Translations under genes and position numbers: made by a program
Origin: Armatimonadota bacterium
Lineage (GTDB): Bacteria > Armatimonadota > UBA5829 > DSUL01
Assembly (NCBI GenBank): GCA_025998755.1
Contig: AP024674.1
Coordinates: 1,478,162 to 1,542,161, forward strand
Direction of reading: 5' to 3'
Length of the DNA stretch: 64,000 nucleotides
Part shown: positions 51,992 through 61,127 of the stretch, one piece after another
Numbering within the stretch: position 1 is the stretch's first letter
Layout: each line of letters starts with the position of its first letter
The notes under the pieces: generated by a model
What the model was told of the DNA's origin: nothing
The model's input: only the letters and a program-made list of their open reading frames with translations
The model's database searches: none

Positions 51992-53964
51992 CAGATGAAC
52001 ACCCTGTAGGTGGGAACTCCCAGCACCGGGCCGATGATGGCCCAGATGCTGCCCATCACATAGTCTCCCAGGATCAGCCCCAGCATAAAGGGGACGGCGC
52101 GGTTGTGGAAAGGCATTCCCCCGTAGCGGACGATCAATGCCTTGATCACCCAGCTAATGAAGAATGCGAACCAGAAGTAGTCCATCGCATAGCTGACCGC
52201 CAGGGCGTAGCCCGCCGGATGGAACGGCCACTCGACAGACGCCGCGCGCATGAACTTGAGCCCGAACACCATCGCGAAGCCACCGGCCATATACAGCACG
52301 TTCACGATAGCCGGATCGCTGCGGTCCCGGAACCATTCCGGCAGCCCGCTGACGGGCGAACGCAGCCAGTTGGCCAGCCGGTTGGAATAGGACTCCGTGC
52401 CCAGCCACCACTTGAAGCCCAGGCACTTGGCGGAGGCCCCCTCGCTGTAGCAGATCTGCAGGTTGGCCCAGTAGGTGACCACCATCCCGACGGCCAGTGC
52501 CAGGACGATGACTCCGATCATCCTCCTATGGCTCATCCGGGCATACTCCGCCATCTTGAACGACTCCATCATATTGGGCATCGGATGACAGCGCACGCAC
52601 CGGTTGAACCAGTACATCGTGCAGATGGCAGTCAGACTCTGCGGCCCGATTAGCGTGGATCCGAAGATGCGCACCAGGATATCGTGCGGGTTCACAAAGT
52701 AGATCTCGTGCGGGGTGCCCAGCTCAGCGCGCACGCGGGTCAGAGTAAGCGACAGCAGCAGGTAGATGCCGAAGAAAAGAAGCGCCACCCACCACTTGAT
52801 GCCCAGCAGCAGACTCCAGAAGGCCAGGAAAACCGTACCCAGCACCACCGTGATAATAGCGATGCGATACTCCCGGGACTCGACAGGATCCGCGCCTTCC
52901 CGCATCCCCCACGCCTTCAGCCAGACATCCTTCAGATAGTGCCGCGCTCCCAAGATGGTGACAAGCCCGAGCGCGATCCACGCCCCCGCGGCCTGTTCGC
53001 CGAAATAGGGGAATCCGCGCCCGGCTGCGCCGTCCCATCCCTGCACGCGTCCCAGCACCTGGAAGAGCTTGCGAAGCACGAAGAAGAACCAGCAGGAGAA
53101 GCTCAGGTCCAGCGGGATGAAGAATGCAAGCCCGATGGCGAAGGGATACATCGAGATGTTGGTGCCTGCCAGCACATTCCAGGGCGGCGTCTGGAAGTAG
53201 CGCCCGATCTCATACTGCTTGATGACCGGAATCCAGGGCACCTGTGGGAAAAGCATGTGCAGCCCGTTGAAGGCCGTCAGCCCGGCCGCAGTGGCGAAAC
53301 CGAACCAAAGCGCCCTCGTTCGGAAGATGCCACCGTCCCGAGCCCCTGCAGCCATGGCCACCGGCAGTTGGATGAGCGGGAAGACCAGCTTCTCGTTCTC
53401 CGTCCACGCCCTGCGCAGGATGGTGGTGACGCTCACCATCATCGCGAACAGGACGCTCAGGAAGACAGCCCACATCGTAAGAGGCAGCACCCAGGCTCGC
53501 CAGAGTCCCGTGCTCCACGGATCCACTCCGCCGCGGAAGAAATCCTGCAGCGCCTGCTTATCCTCAATCAGCAACCAGCGCGGGAGATACTGAAAGAACA
53601 GCCGCTGGTAGTCGTTTTCCGGAGTGGCGAAGTAGAACGGGTGGGTTATGGCTCCGAACAGGTTCTGGAGCATGTCGTGCCCGGACAGCACGCAGCTCAT
53701 CACCAGCATCACGTAGACGACTGTCAGCTCAGCTCTGTCCAACGCCCACGCCCTTCGGACGCGAGCCGCCCACAGATTGAGCAGGCAGAGCACGAAGAGG
53801 ATGAAGATGGGGGTGATGAACAACGGCAGCGATGTGCCGTCCAGAGTATACCAGCGAACCTCAACAAGGGTGACCCAGTAGGTGTTGAGGGGGATCAGCA
53901 GCAACCCCAGCAACACGGACCGCCAGGTCACCCCGACACGGCTTGTTTGGCGTTCCTCATTCAC
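51991..53964 (-). CDS. Large polytopic membrane protein (DUF6784/DUF6785-like, possible transporter)
   Basis: A 657-residue protein with a short soluble start and many hydrophobic segments (about 14 by eye), starting at GTG 53964. It resembles a group of uncharacterised membrane proteins in Armatimonadota and Planctomycetota (DUF6785/DUF6784) that I consider related to oligopeptide-transporter-like folds, with limited certainty. Tight coupling (TGATG) to the serine hydrolase suggests that one handles or imports what the other releases. Noted loops: GTPHEIYFVNPHDILVRIFG and VRCHPMPNMMESFKMAEYAR. Confidence 0.7.
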   Translation of the reverse strand: MNEERQTSRVGVTWRSVLLGLLLIPLNTYWVTLVEVRWYTLDGTSLPLFITPIFILFVLCLLNLWAARVRRAWALDRAELTVVYVMLVMSCVLSGHDMLQNLFGAITHPFYFATPENDYQRLFFQYLPRWLLIEDKQALQDFFRGGVDPWSTGLWRAWVLPLTMWAVFLSVLFAMMVSVTTILRRAWTENEKLVFPLIQLPVAMAAGARDGGIFRTRALWFGFATAAGLTAFNGLHMLFPQVPWIPVIKQYEIGRYFQTPPWNVLAGTNISMYPFAIGLAFFIPLDLSFSCWFFFVLRKLFQVLGRVQGWDGAAGRGFPYFGEQAAGAWIALGLVTILGARHYLKDVWLKAWGMREGADPVESREYRIAIITVVLGTVFLAFWSLLLGIKWWVALLFFGIYLLLSLTLTRVRAELGTPHEIYFVNPHDILVRIFGSTLIGPQSLTAICTMYWFNRCVRCHPMPNMMESFKMAEYARMSHRRMIGVIVLALAVGMVVTYWANLQICYSEGASAKCLGFKWWLGTESYSNRLANWLRSPVSGLPEWFRDRSDPAIVNVLYMAGGFAMVFGLKFMRAASVEWPFHPAGYALAVSYAMDYFWFAFFISWVIKALIVRYGGMPFHNRAVPFMLGLILGDYVMGSIWAIIGPVLGVPTYRVFI

Positions 53965-54125
53965 GTCAGCGTATCAGTTGGCTCCACGGGTGCGGTTTTC
54001 CTGCCGGACAACGGTGCGAAACCGCAACTGGCTCACGTCTTTATCCGAAGCTTTTCCGTCGTGCAACATTTTTGCAACAGTCTCCGCGCATCATGAAGCC
54101 AGACACAGACACACGGAGATCAGAG

Positions 54126-54287
54126 ATGCGCACACACAACGACCTTTACGAACTGATTCCCGACCCTGGCGACGCAGATGCAGGCCACAGCGACGTCTAT
54201 GAGGAGTATGCCGAGAACACTCTCTGGGAGCTGATGTTCGAGGAGCTCCCGTTTGTTCCGGACTCTTTTCCGCAGGGTATGACCTGA
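54126..54287 (+). CDS. Small acidic hypothetical protein
   Basis: A 53-residue frame with ATG 7 bases after GGAG. The product is strongly acidic (DPGDADAGHSDVYEEYAEN, then LWELMFEELPF). No family is recognised. It converges on lon. The upstream part of the same frame looks non-coding, so I prefer this internal start; it may not be a real gene. Confidence 0.4.
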   Translation: MRTHNDLYELIPDPGDADAGHSDVYEEYAENTLWELMFEELPFVPDSFPQGMT

Positions 54288-54297
54288 AGCGCAGGTC

Positions 54298-56802
54298 TCA
54301 GGCAGGAGCGGCTGCGGCCGTCTTCTGCCCGGCCTGCCTGCGGGCGCGCCCGGGGGAGCGCGGCGGCTCCAGCGAAAGCTCCAGCACCTGGTCCATATCC
54401 CGGACGTAGACGATCTCCAAACCGTTTCGGACGTTCTCCGGGACGTCCTCCTCGACGTCCTTGAGGTTGGCTTCCGGCAGAAGCACGGTCCGGACTCCCG
54501 CCCGACGGGCGGCAAGCACCTTCTCCTTGATGCCTCCCACCGGAAGCACCTTACCGCGAAGCGTCACCTCTCCCGTCATCGCCAGGCGCGGCTTCATCCG
54601 TCGGCCAGTGAGAAGCGACACCAGGGTGGCGGTAATGACGGCGCCGGCGCTCGGCCCGTCTTTGGGAACCCCTCCGGCGGGCACGTGCAGGTGGATATCA
54701 ATACTGCGGAACAGATCCTTGTCAATCCCCAGAACCTCGGCCCGTGACCGCACCCAAGAGAGAGCGGCGCGCGCCGATTCCTGCATTACGTCACCAAGCT
54801 GGCCCGTAAGGATAAGCTGACCGCTGCCCGGCATTCTGGCCGCCTCCACAAAGAGGACATCTCCTCCCACAGGAGTCCAGGCCAGCCCTATCCCCACCCC
54901 CGGCGTGGTGGTGCGCTCCACAACTTCCTGCTCCAGGAAGCGAGGCGCACCCAGGAACTCCTGGACCACATCGCCCGTCACCACCACCGGCTCCTGACGC
55001 CCCTCGGCGAACTGACGCGTCGCCTTGCGGCAGATGGCAGCGATCTGGCGCTCCAGGTTGCGCACGCCGGCTTCCCGCGTATATCCCCGGATGATGTGCC
55101 GGAGCGCGCTGCGGCGCCAGCGGACGTGGGTCTTTTTCAGGCCATGCTCTTCCATCTGCTTGGGCACCAGATGCCTGTGAGCGATCTCGACCTTCTCTTC
55201 CTCCGTGTAGCCCGGAATCTCGATAACCTCCATCCTGTCCCGCAGGGGAGGTGGAATGGTTTCCAGGATATTGGCCGTGGTTATGAACAGCACCTTGGAG
55301 AGGTCGAAGGTAACCTCAAGGAAATGATCGCGGAACGTGGAGTTCTGCTCCGGGTCCAGCACCTCCAGCAAAGCGGAGGAGGGATCGCCCCGGAAGTCCC
55401 AGCCCACCTTGTCTATCTCATCCAGCATGAAGACCGGGTTGTTGGTATCAGCGCGCCGAATACCCTGAATGATCTGCCCGGGAAGAGCACCAATATAAGT
55501 GCGCCGGTGGCCGCGGATTTCCGCCTCGTCGTGCATCCCACCCAGCGATATGCGGACGAACTTCTTCCCCAGCGCCCGCGCGATGGACATCCCCAGCGAA
55601 GTTTTCCCCACTCCGGGAGGGCCCACCAGGCACAGGATGGGCTGGCGGACCGTGCCCTCGGTCTTGAACTTGCGGACGGAGAGGTATTCCAGAATGCGCT
55701 CCTTGACCTTCTCCAGTCCGTAATGGTCCTCATCCAGGATACGGCGCACGGTGGGAATCTCGAGATTGTCTTCCGTTGCGCGGTTCCACGGCAGCTTAAC
55801 CAGCCAGTCCAGATAGTTGCGTGTGACGCCGTACTCGGGATGCCCGGCGGACATGCGCGTAAGTCGCTCCAGCTCCCGCTCCGCCTGAGTGCGGGCCTCT
55901 TCCGGCATTTCGGCGGCCTCGATGGCCTGGCGGAGCTCCTCAATCTCGCTGCGATCCTCGTCCTGGCCGAGTTCCTTCTGAATGGCCTTGAGCTGCTCGC
56001 GAAGGTAATACTCGCGCTGAGATTTGCCGAGCTCTGAGTGGACGTCGCTGGCGATCTTGTTCCCGATCTCGACGACTTCCAGCTCGCGGGTCAGAATCTT
56101 CAGGATAAGCCGCATCCGTGCCCGCAACCCGAGCGTCTCTAGTATCTCTTGCCGCTCGAGCGGAGGCACCGGGAGATGCGCGGCCATGGTGTCCGCAAGA
56201 ACGCCGGGCTGCGGAATGCGCGTGATGGCCTGCAGTTCTTCCGGCAGGTTGTCGGAGGCATTCACCAGCCGGGAGAACGCCCGCACCAGGTTGCGCTTGA
56301 GAGCCTCGATCTCCAGCTCTTCTTCCGGCTGGTAGTCAATCTCATCCGCCAGCTTCTCAACGCGCACGCGCAGGTAGGGAGATGTCTGAACAGCCTCCAG
56401 AATGCGGATGCGCTTTAGCCCCTGCACGATCATCCGCTGCCCGTCGGGCAGGCGCATCATCGTATGGATGACCGCCGCCACGCCGATCGGATGCACGTTG
56501 GCGATGTCCGGCTGCTCCTGCTCCGGGTTGCGGGAGAGGGCAAGTCCCAGGACTTTCTCCCCCTTGATGACCGCATCGTCCACCAACTTGATGGAGCTTT
56601 CGCGCCCGATACTCAGAGGGACGACGACGTGTGGAAAAGCCACCGTCTCGATCAGCGGTAGAAGCGGCAGAACGTCTGGGATGACGATGCCCTGTTCCTG
56701 ACGACCGTCTCCATCCTGTTCGCTTTGCTGACCGGCGGTCTTGCGTCTGTCTATGATCTGAAAGTCTCCGCCGGAGGCCTCTTCGTTCTCCCTGTTCTCC
56801 AC
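54298..56802 (-). CDS. lon: ATP-dependent protease Lon
   Basis: An 834-residue LonA: N-terminal substrate domain (LPLLPLIETVAFPHVVVPLSI), AAA+ with Walker A GPPGVGKTS and Walker B VFMLDEIDK, and a C-terminal protease domain with the Ser-Lys dyad S718 (DGPSAGAV) and K761 (GGIKEKVLAA). Start is GTG 56802, with AGAGG that overlaps the hsp20 stop codon. It follows hsp20 by 9 bases, so both are probably expressed together under stress. The C-terminus is extended by a Lys/Arg/Ala-rich tail. Confidence 0.97.
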   Translation of the reverse strand: MENRENEEASGGDFQIIDRRKTAGQQSEQDGDGRQEQGIVIPDVLPLLPLIETVAFPHVVVPLSIGRESSIKLVDDAVIKGEKVLGLALSRNPEQEQPDIANVHPIGVAAVIHTMMRLPDGQRMIVQGLKRIRILEAVQTSPYLRVRVEKLADEIDYQPEEELEIEALKRNLVRAFSRLVNASDNLPEELQAITRIPQPGVLADTMAAHLPVPPLERQEILETLGLRARMRLILKILTRELEVVEIGNKIASDVHSELGKSQREYYLREQLKAIQKELGQDEDRSEIEELRQAIEAAEMPEEARTQAERELERLTRMSAGHPEYGVTRNYLDWLVKLPWNRATEDNLEIPTVRRILDEDHYGLEKVKERILEYLSVRKFKTEGTVRQPILCLVGPPGVGKTSLGMSIARALGKKFVRISLGGMHDEAEIRGHRRTYIGALPGQIIQGIRRADTNNPVFMLDEIDKVGWDFRGDPSSALLEVLDPEQNSTFRDHFLEVTFDLSKVLFITTANILETIPPPLRDRMEVIEIPGYTEEEKVEIAHRHLVPKQMEEHGLKKTHVRWRRSALRHIIRGYTREAGVRNLERQIAAICRKATRQFAEGRQEPVVVTGDVVQEFLGAPRFLEQEVVERTTTPGVGIGLAWTPVGGDVLFVEAARMPGSGQLILTGQLGDVMQESARAALSWVRSRAEVLGIDKDLFRSIDIHLHVPAGGVPKDGPSAGAVITATLVSLLTGRRMKPRLAMTGEVTLRGKVLPVGGIKEKVLAARRAGVRTVLLPEANLKDVEEDVPENVRNGLEIVYVRDMDQVLELSLEPPRSPGRARRQAGQKTAAAAPA

Positions 56803-56811
56803 TTCAGACCT

Positions 56812-57270
56812 CTATTCGGATGAGATGGGCACGGAGCGGGGCCCTGCCGGATCTACCGCAAGTTTGGGGAGCGTGACCACGAAAAAACCGTCCTTTGCGA
56901 CCGCCGAGACCCGTTCGCGGTCGAAACCTCCCACATGCGGAAGGGCCACGGTACGCTCGAACGGGCCGGTGTAGATCTCCAACTGGTGGTACCGGACGGC
57001 CCTTGACCGCGCCTCGTGGTCATCCGCACGCACACCCTGTATGTGCAGATAGCGCCCGTCAGCCGACAGCGTCAGCGAGAGGTCGGACGTATCCACCCCC
57101 GCCGCGCAGATCTTGACCACAACGGCTTCCTCGGTCTCGTATATGTCAACGCGCGGCACCCACAGCCCGTCGCCCGCCATCCGGTCTCCGAACAAGCTTC
57201 GCACCGACTCGTCGGCCCACTTTTCCATCTCCCGGCTGATTCGCCGGATCCAGTCGAACTCGTTATCCAT
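56812..57270 (-). CDS. Small heat-shock protein (Hsp20/alpha-crystallin)
   Basis: A 152-residue protein. The alpha-crystallin domain runs about 37-140, with VPRVDIYETEEAVVVKICAAGV, YHQLEIYTGPFERTVALP and KDGFFVVTLPK, where the A-x-x-x-n-G-V-L/F signature is recognisable. It binds unfolding proteins without ATP. ATG 57270 is chosen; an earlier in-frame codon would add a basic 21-residue segment with no family support. First gene of the hsp20-lon pair. Confidence 0.93.
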   Translation of the reverse strand: MDNEFDWIRRISREMEKWADESVRSLFGDRMAGDGLWVPRVDIYETEEAVVVKICAAGVDTSDLSLTLSADGRYLHIQGVRADDHEARSRAVRYHQLEIYTGPFERTVALPHVGGFDRERVSAVAKDGFFVVTLPKLAVDPAGPRSVPISSE

Positions 57271-57396
57271 CTTCGTGCCGGTCCTTCTGCCTGCAGACGT
57301 CCGGGTATAGAGGAACCCCCCGCGCGACTCCACACCGAAGGCGCGGGAGCGCCGCGAGTATTGTACACTCTCCCGTCCCGAAAAGGCCGCCCGGAT

Positions 57397-58386
57397 TCAG
57401 GCAAGGGCGACCGTCCGGCCGGACCTTGCAGACTCGTAAGCCGCCAACGCCACCTCCAGCGCCTTCAGCCCATCGTAGCCCGTCGCAAGACGTTCCGGGA
57501 AGTTTCCACGGCACGCCTCCAAGAAAGCGCTGACAAGGCCGGTGTCTACGTTGGAGCCCCAGGGGTGATAGGTCGCCCGCATCAGGGCATCGTTGTAGCC
57601 TATAATCTTCTGATTGAACATATCCAGGCTGGCCGTACCCTGCGTGCCAACCACTTCCATGGTCACATCGCCCCATGTGGGATAGCTTTTCGGGCGGGAC
57701 CAGCTTGTGTCCAGCGTGGCAAACACCCCGTTGTCGAACTCCATCGTCAGCACGCCGCAGTCGTCGAAGTCCAGACCGTACATCTTGTTGGAGATCTCGG
57801 CGTATACCTGCCTGACCTCGGCGCCGGTCAGCCAGCGCATCAGGTCCACCACGTGAACAGTATGGTCAATAACCGCGCCGCCGCCGCTCTTGTCCCGTTC
57901 AATGAACCAGCCGCCTGGCATCGTGCCCCGGTTAGTTCCCGCAATGGCCAGAATCTGGCCCAGCTCGCCGGCGCGGACGCCCTCGCGAAGCTGCCACATG
58001 GCGGGACTGAACCGGCAGGGGAACGCGGTGGCCAGATGGACACCGGCTGCTGCGGCCGCGTCTATCATCTCCCGCGCATCCTCCACGTTGGTGGCGATGG
58101 GCTTTTCGCACAGGATGTGTCTGCCGGCGCGGGCGGCCCTCACCGCCAGATCCCGGTGTCCGGCGTTCTCGGAGCAGATGACCACTCCCGAAATATCAGA
58201 AGCCAGAAACTCGTCCAGGTCGGCCACATACCGGGACCCAAACTGCTCCGCCATCTGCTTGCCGCGCTGTTCGTCTGCATCCCAGATGCACTCGATGATC
58301 GCTCCCGGAAGGCTCCGCAGACTGGATGCATAGCTCCCGGCGTGCATATGGGCAAAACTGGCCATTCCGATTTTGACTGGGGCCAT
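57397..58386 (-). CDS. Gfo/Idh/MocA oxidoreductase (second of an adjacent pair)
   Basis: A 329-residue protein. The N-terminal motif is altered (IGMASFAHMHAGSYASSL), unlike the usual GxGxxG. The catalytic EKP is in HILCEKPIATN, and a GGAVIDHTVHVVDLMRWL segment matches the GxHxxD region. ATG 58386 lies one base after the stop of the previous gene (TGAGATG). Substrate unknown; sugar or cyclitol dehydrogenation is likely by family. Confidence 0.9.
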   Translation of the reverse strand: MAPVKIGMASFAHMHAGSYASSLRSLPGAIIECIWDADEQRGKQMAEQFGSRYVADLDEFLASDISGVVICSENAGHRDLAVRAARAGRHILCEKPIATNVEDAREMIDAAAAAGVHLATAFPCRFSPAMWQLREGVRAGELGQILAIAGTNRGTMPGGWFIERDKSGGGAVIDHTVHVVDLMRWLTGAEVRQVYAEISNKMYGLDFDDCGVLTMEFDNGVFATLDTSWSRPKSYPTWGDVTMEVVGTQGTASLDMFNQKIIGYNDALMRATYHPWGSNVDTGLVSAFLEACRGNFPERLATGYDGLKALEVALAAYESARSGRTVALA

Positions 58387-58387
58387 C

Positions 58388-59386
58388 TCAGCTCTCCTGC
58401 AATCGAAGCTCGACCGGCTCGCCGGTTTTCATGGACTCAAGCGCTCCAAGGGCGATCTCCACCGCCGCCCGGGCATCCTGAAGGGACACAATGGGAGCCT
58501 TTCCTGTGCGGACGCAGTGGAGGAAGTGCCGGATCTGGGCCGTATAGGGATTCTCGGCAAGCGGGCTCTCCGGAACCTCCACCGCCGCGCGCCTCTCCTC
58601 CCCTGGCGCACGCGCCACCCGAAGTGATGCGCTGTCCCGGCTGGAAAAGTCCAGCAGGCCCTGCGTCCCGGCGATCTCGAAGCGCGTCTCGAAGCCGGAC
58701 GGGCGCATCCAGGTGCCTTCCACGTGGGCGATGGCGCCGCTTTTGAACCGGATGGTCACCAGCGCATAGTCCTGACCTTTTCGCCCGGAATGCGCCAGCC
58801 CGCGGGCATAGACCCGGTCGGCCGGTCCGAGCACCCAGCGGAGCCAGTCGAAGTCGTGGATGATGAGGTCAAGCACCACGCCGCCGCTCTGAGCGAAGTC
58901 CGTGTACCAGGAATCCACGCCGCGGGGCATTCCCCCGCCCCGTGAGGTCCGGACCACCGCAGGCTCCCCCACCAGTCCCGCGTCCACTGCCTCCTTCCCG
59001 CGAACGAACTCCGGGAAGAAGCGCAGCACGTGCGCCACCATCGCGGTCTTTCCGCTCTCCTCCGCTGCCCTGACGATGGCGTCGCACTCATCCAGTGTGC
59101 GGGCCATCGGCTTCTCCAGCAGCAGATGCTTACCCGCCTTCAGCGCGGCGACGGCGTGGTCCGCGTGAAACGGAGTGGGCGTGCAGACATCCACGATGTC
59201 CACGTCGCACTTTTCAAGGGCCTCCTCAAGCGATTCGAAGACCTGCCCATCCTCTCCAGCAAGGGACGCCCCCGCGTCCCTGCTGACGTCCACTACAGCC
59301 GCGACCCGAGCTTCCCCCGTTTCGCGATAGCTGGCCGCGTGGCGCCGGCCCATCCCGCCCGCGCCGACGATGGCAACGTTCATCAT
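58388..59386 (-). CDS. Gfo/Idh/MocA oxidoreductase (first of an adjacent pair)
   Basis: A 332-residue protein with intact GAGGMGRRHA at the N-terminus, LLLEKPMARTLDECD with the EKP motif, and GGVVLDLIIHDFDWLRWVLG. It is the first of two coupled genes; such pairs often act on the same sugar or inositol pathway. Two adjacent ATG codons (59386 and 59383) could start it. Confidence 0.92.
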   Translation of the reverse strand: MMNVAIVGAGGMGRRHAASYRETGEARVAAVVDVSRDAGASLAGEDGQVFESLEEALEKCDVDIVDVCTPTPFHADHAVAALKAGKHLLLEKPMARTLDECDAIVRAAEESGKTAMVAHVLRFFPEFVRGKEAVDAGLVGEPAVVRTSRGGGMPRGVDSWYTDFAQSGGVVLDLIIHDFDWLRWVLGPADRVYARGLAHSGRKGQDYALVTIRFKSGAIAHVEGTWMRPSGFETRFEIAGTQGLLDFSSRDSASLRVARAPGEERRAAVEVPESPLAENPYTAQIRHFLHCVRTGKAPIVSLQDARAAVEIALGALESMKTGEPVELRLQES

Positions 59387-59486
59387 AGTGCAGTCCTCTC
59401 TTCAGCCCTGACCAGGGCGCGGCAACAGCCCCGCGACCCCTCAGAAGGATCGCGGCCGCCCAGGGCTCGGCTACCCTTTGGCGCCC

Positions 59487-60872
59487 TCAGCCCAGGAACA
59501 GGTAGGGGTTTTCCAGCAGACTCTTTACGTGCGCCAGGAACTCCGCTGCCGGAGCGCCGTCCACAATGCGATGATCGAACGTCAGGCAGAGGTTCATCAT
59601 CGGACGCACCTCGATGCGGTCTCCTTCAACAACCACCGGCTGCTTATGAATGGCGCAGACGGCCAGGATGGCGCACTGCGGAGGATTGATAATGGCGTTG
59701 AAGTGCTCCACGCCATAAGCGCCCAGATTCGTCACAGTGAAGGTTCCGCCGCTCAGCTCAGAAGGCCCGAGACGTCCTGAGCGTCCCCGCTCGGCCAGAT
59801 CGCGCACCTCGGCGCTGATGGCCCATAGGGGCTTCAGGTTGGCATCCCGCACCACAGGGGCCAGCAGCCCGTCCGGGACCGCCACGGCCACACACACGTG
59901 GACTCCGTCGTGGATTCGGATCTGATCACCCTCCAGCGAGGAGTTGATGATGGGGTAATCCTCGATGGCGCGCGCGACGGCCTTGATGACGATATCCGTG
60001 AAGCTGAGCTTCACGCCGTGCTTCTTTTCGTATACCGGCTTCAGCTGCTCGCGCATGCGGGTGGCCTCCGTCATATCCACCCCCATCGTCAGGGTGACGG
60101 GAATGACGGAGCGGGCGCTCTTCTCCAGATTGTCCGCAACAGCCTTGCGAAGGCCAGCGAATGGGATGACTCCTCCGAGCGGCACACGCGGGGCAAGCGG
60201 CACGGCGGCCGGGGCGGCAGCTGCCTCCACATCCTCGCGGCGGATCTTGCCGCCGGGGCCGGAGCCGCTCACTGCAGCAAGGTCCACTCCCTTCTCCTCA
60301 GCCACCTTCGCGGCCAGAGGCGTGGCCGCCGGAGCTGCGGGAGCCGCCGCGACGCCGCTCTCGATGGCGCGGAGAACATCCTTCTCGATGATCCGTCCTC
60401 CGGGACCGGAACCCGGCGCAAGTTGGGCCAGGTCTATACCGTGCTCTTCAGCCAGCCTGCGAGCTCGGGGGCTGGCGGACACGCGGCCTGCGGCGGGAGC
60501 CGAAGCGGCGGCCGAGGGAGCGGACGGTTCGGAAACCGTCTTCTCTTCGGCGGGAGCTTCGGCAGGCGCAGCGGGCGCGGCAGCCGCTTCGCCAACGGCG
60601 CCGGCTTCCGCCAGCAGCGCGGAGATGTCCTCTCCCGGCTCACCCAGAATGGCGATCAGCCCCTTGACCGGGACCGTCTCATCCTCCTGGGCGACGATCT
60701 TGAGCAGAACACCGGACTCCGGTGACTCCACCTCCATGTTGGCTTTGTCCGTCATCACCTCAAGGAGCGGCTCTTCCTTTTCGACCCGGTCGCCCTCCTT
60801 CTTGAACCACTTGATGATGGTGCCTTCCTCCATGGTCTGGCCCAGCAGGGGGAGAGTCACTTTTGTCGCCAT
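59487..60872 (-). CDS. 2-oxoacid dehydrogenase E2 acyltransferase with two peripheral-subunit-binding domains
   Basis: A 461-residue protein. The lipoyl domain (1-80) has its modified Lys in EVMTDKANMEV (K43). After an Ala/Pro-rich linker, two peripheral-subunit-binding domains follow: ASPRARRLAEEHGIDLAQL (GSGPGGRIIEKDV) and LAAKVAEEKGVDLAAVSGSG (GPGGKIRREDV). The catalytic domain ends with FDHRIVDGAP (H434, D438). It transfers acyl groups from lipoate to CoA. Usually E2 has one binding domain and sits by E1 and E3 genes, but none are seen here. ATG 60872 follows GGAGG. The gap 60873-61127 shows nothing recognisable. Confidence 0.93.
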   Translation of the reverse strand: MATKVTLPLLGQTMEEGTIIKWFKKEGDRVEKEEPLLEVMTDKANMEVESPESGVLLKIVAQEDETVPVKGLIAILGEPGEDISALLAEAGAVGEAAAAPAAPAEAPAEEKTVSEPSAPSAAASAPAAGRVSASPRARRLAEEHGIDLAQLAPGSGPGGRIIEKDVLRAIESGVAAAPAAPAATPLAAKVAEEKGVDLAAVSGSGPGGKIRREDVEAAAAPAAVPLAPRVPLGGVIPFAGLRKAVADNLEKSARSVIPVTLTMGVDMTEATRMREQLKPVYEKKHGVKLSFTDIVIKAVARAIEDYPIINSSLEGDQIRIHDGVHVCVAVAVPDGLLAPVVRDANLKPLWAISAEVRDLAERGRSGRLGPSELSGGTFTVTNLGAYGVEHFNAIINPPQCAILAVCAIHKQPVVVEGDRIEVRPMMNLCLTFDHRIVDGAPAAEFLAHVKSLLENPYLFLG

Positions 60873-61127
60873 TATCTGCCTCCGTAGAAATCATCCAGCC
60901 TCGACACGCGCCGGCGGCAGGCCGCCGCGGCCATAGTATTCTATCCGTTTTGCCGGGCAGTTTCCTGCCGCGCGGGGCATAACAAGACAAAGGCACGAGG
61001 ATTCAGCGGATATCGGATACCGGAGGACACGGAGCCACAGCCGTGACGGCCAACGGTCCTCCCTCGGCCGGCGCCAACGGTAATGCGACGGCGCTCAGCC
61101 AGTGCCGGGATCTGCCACTTCCGACTA

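Noticed and set aside
53943-54125. Upstream extension of the small acidic frame at 54126
   Set aside because: The added residues are Arg/Ser/His/Pro-rich and unlike the acidic part, with no initiation signal.
57016-58746. Plus-strand frame of 576 codons across hsp20 and the two oxidoreductase genes
   Set aside because: It runs through several real genes and their boundaries with no domain of its own.
60873-61127. Possible riboswitch or small RNA between thrC and the E2 gene
   Set aside because: No recognisable aptamer, terminator or promoter could be read by eye; thrC ends here and the E2 gene starts from the other side of the gap on the same strand.
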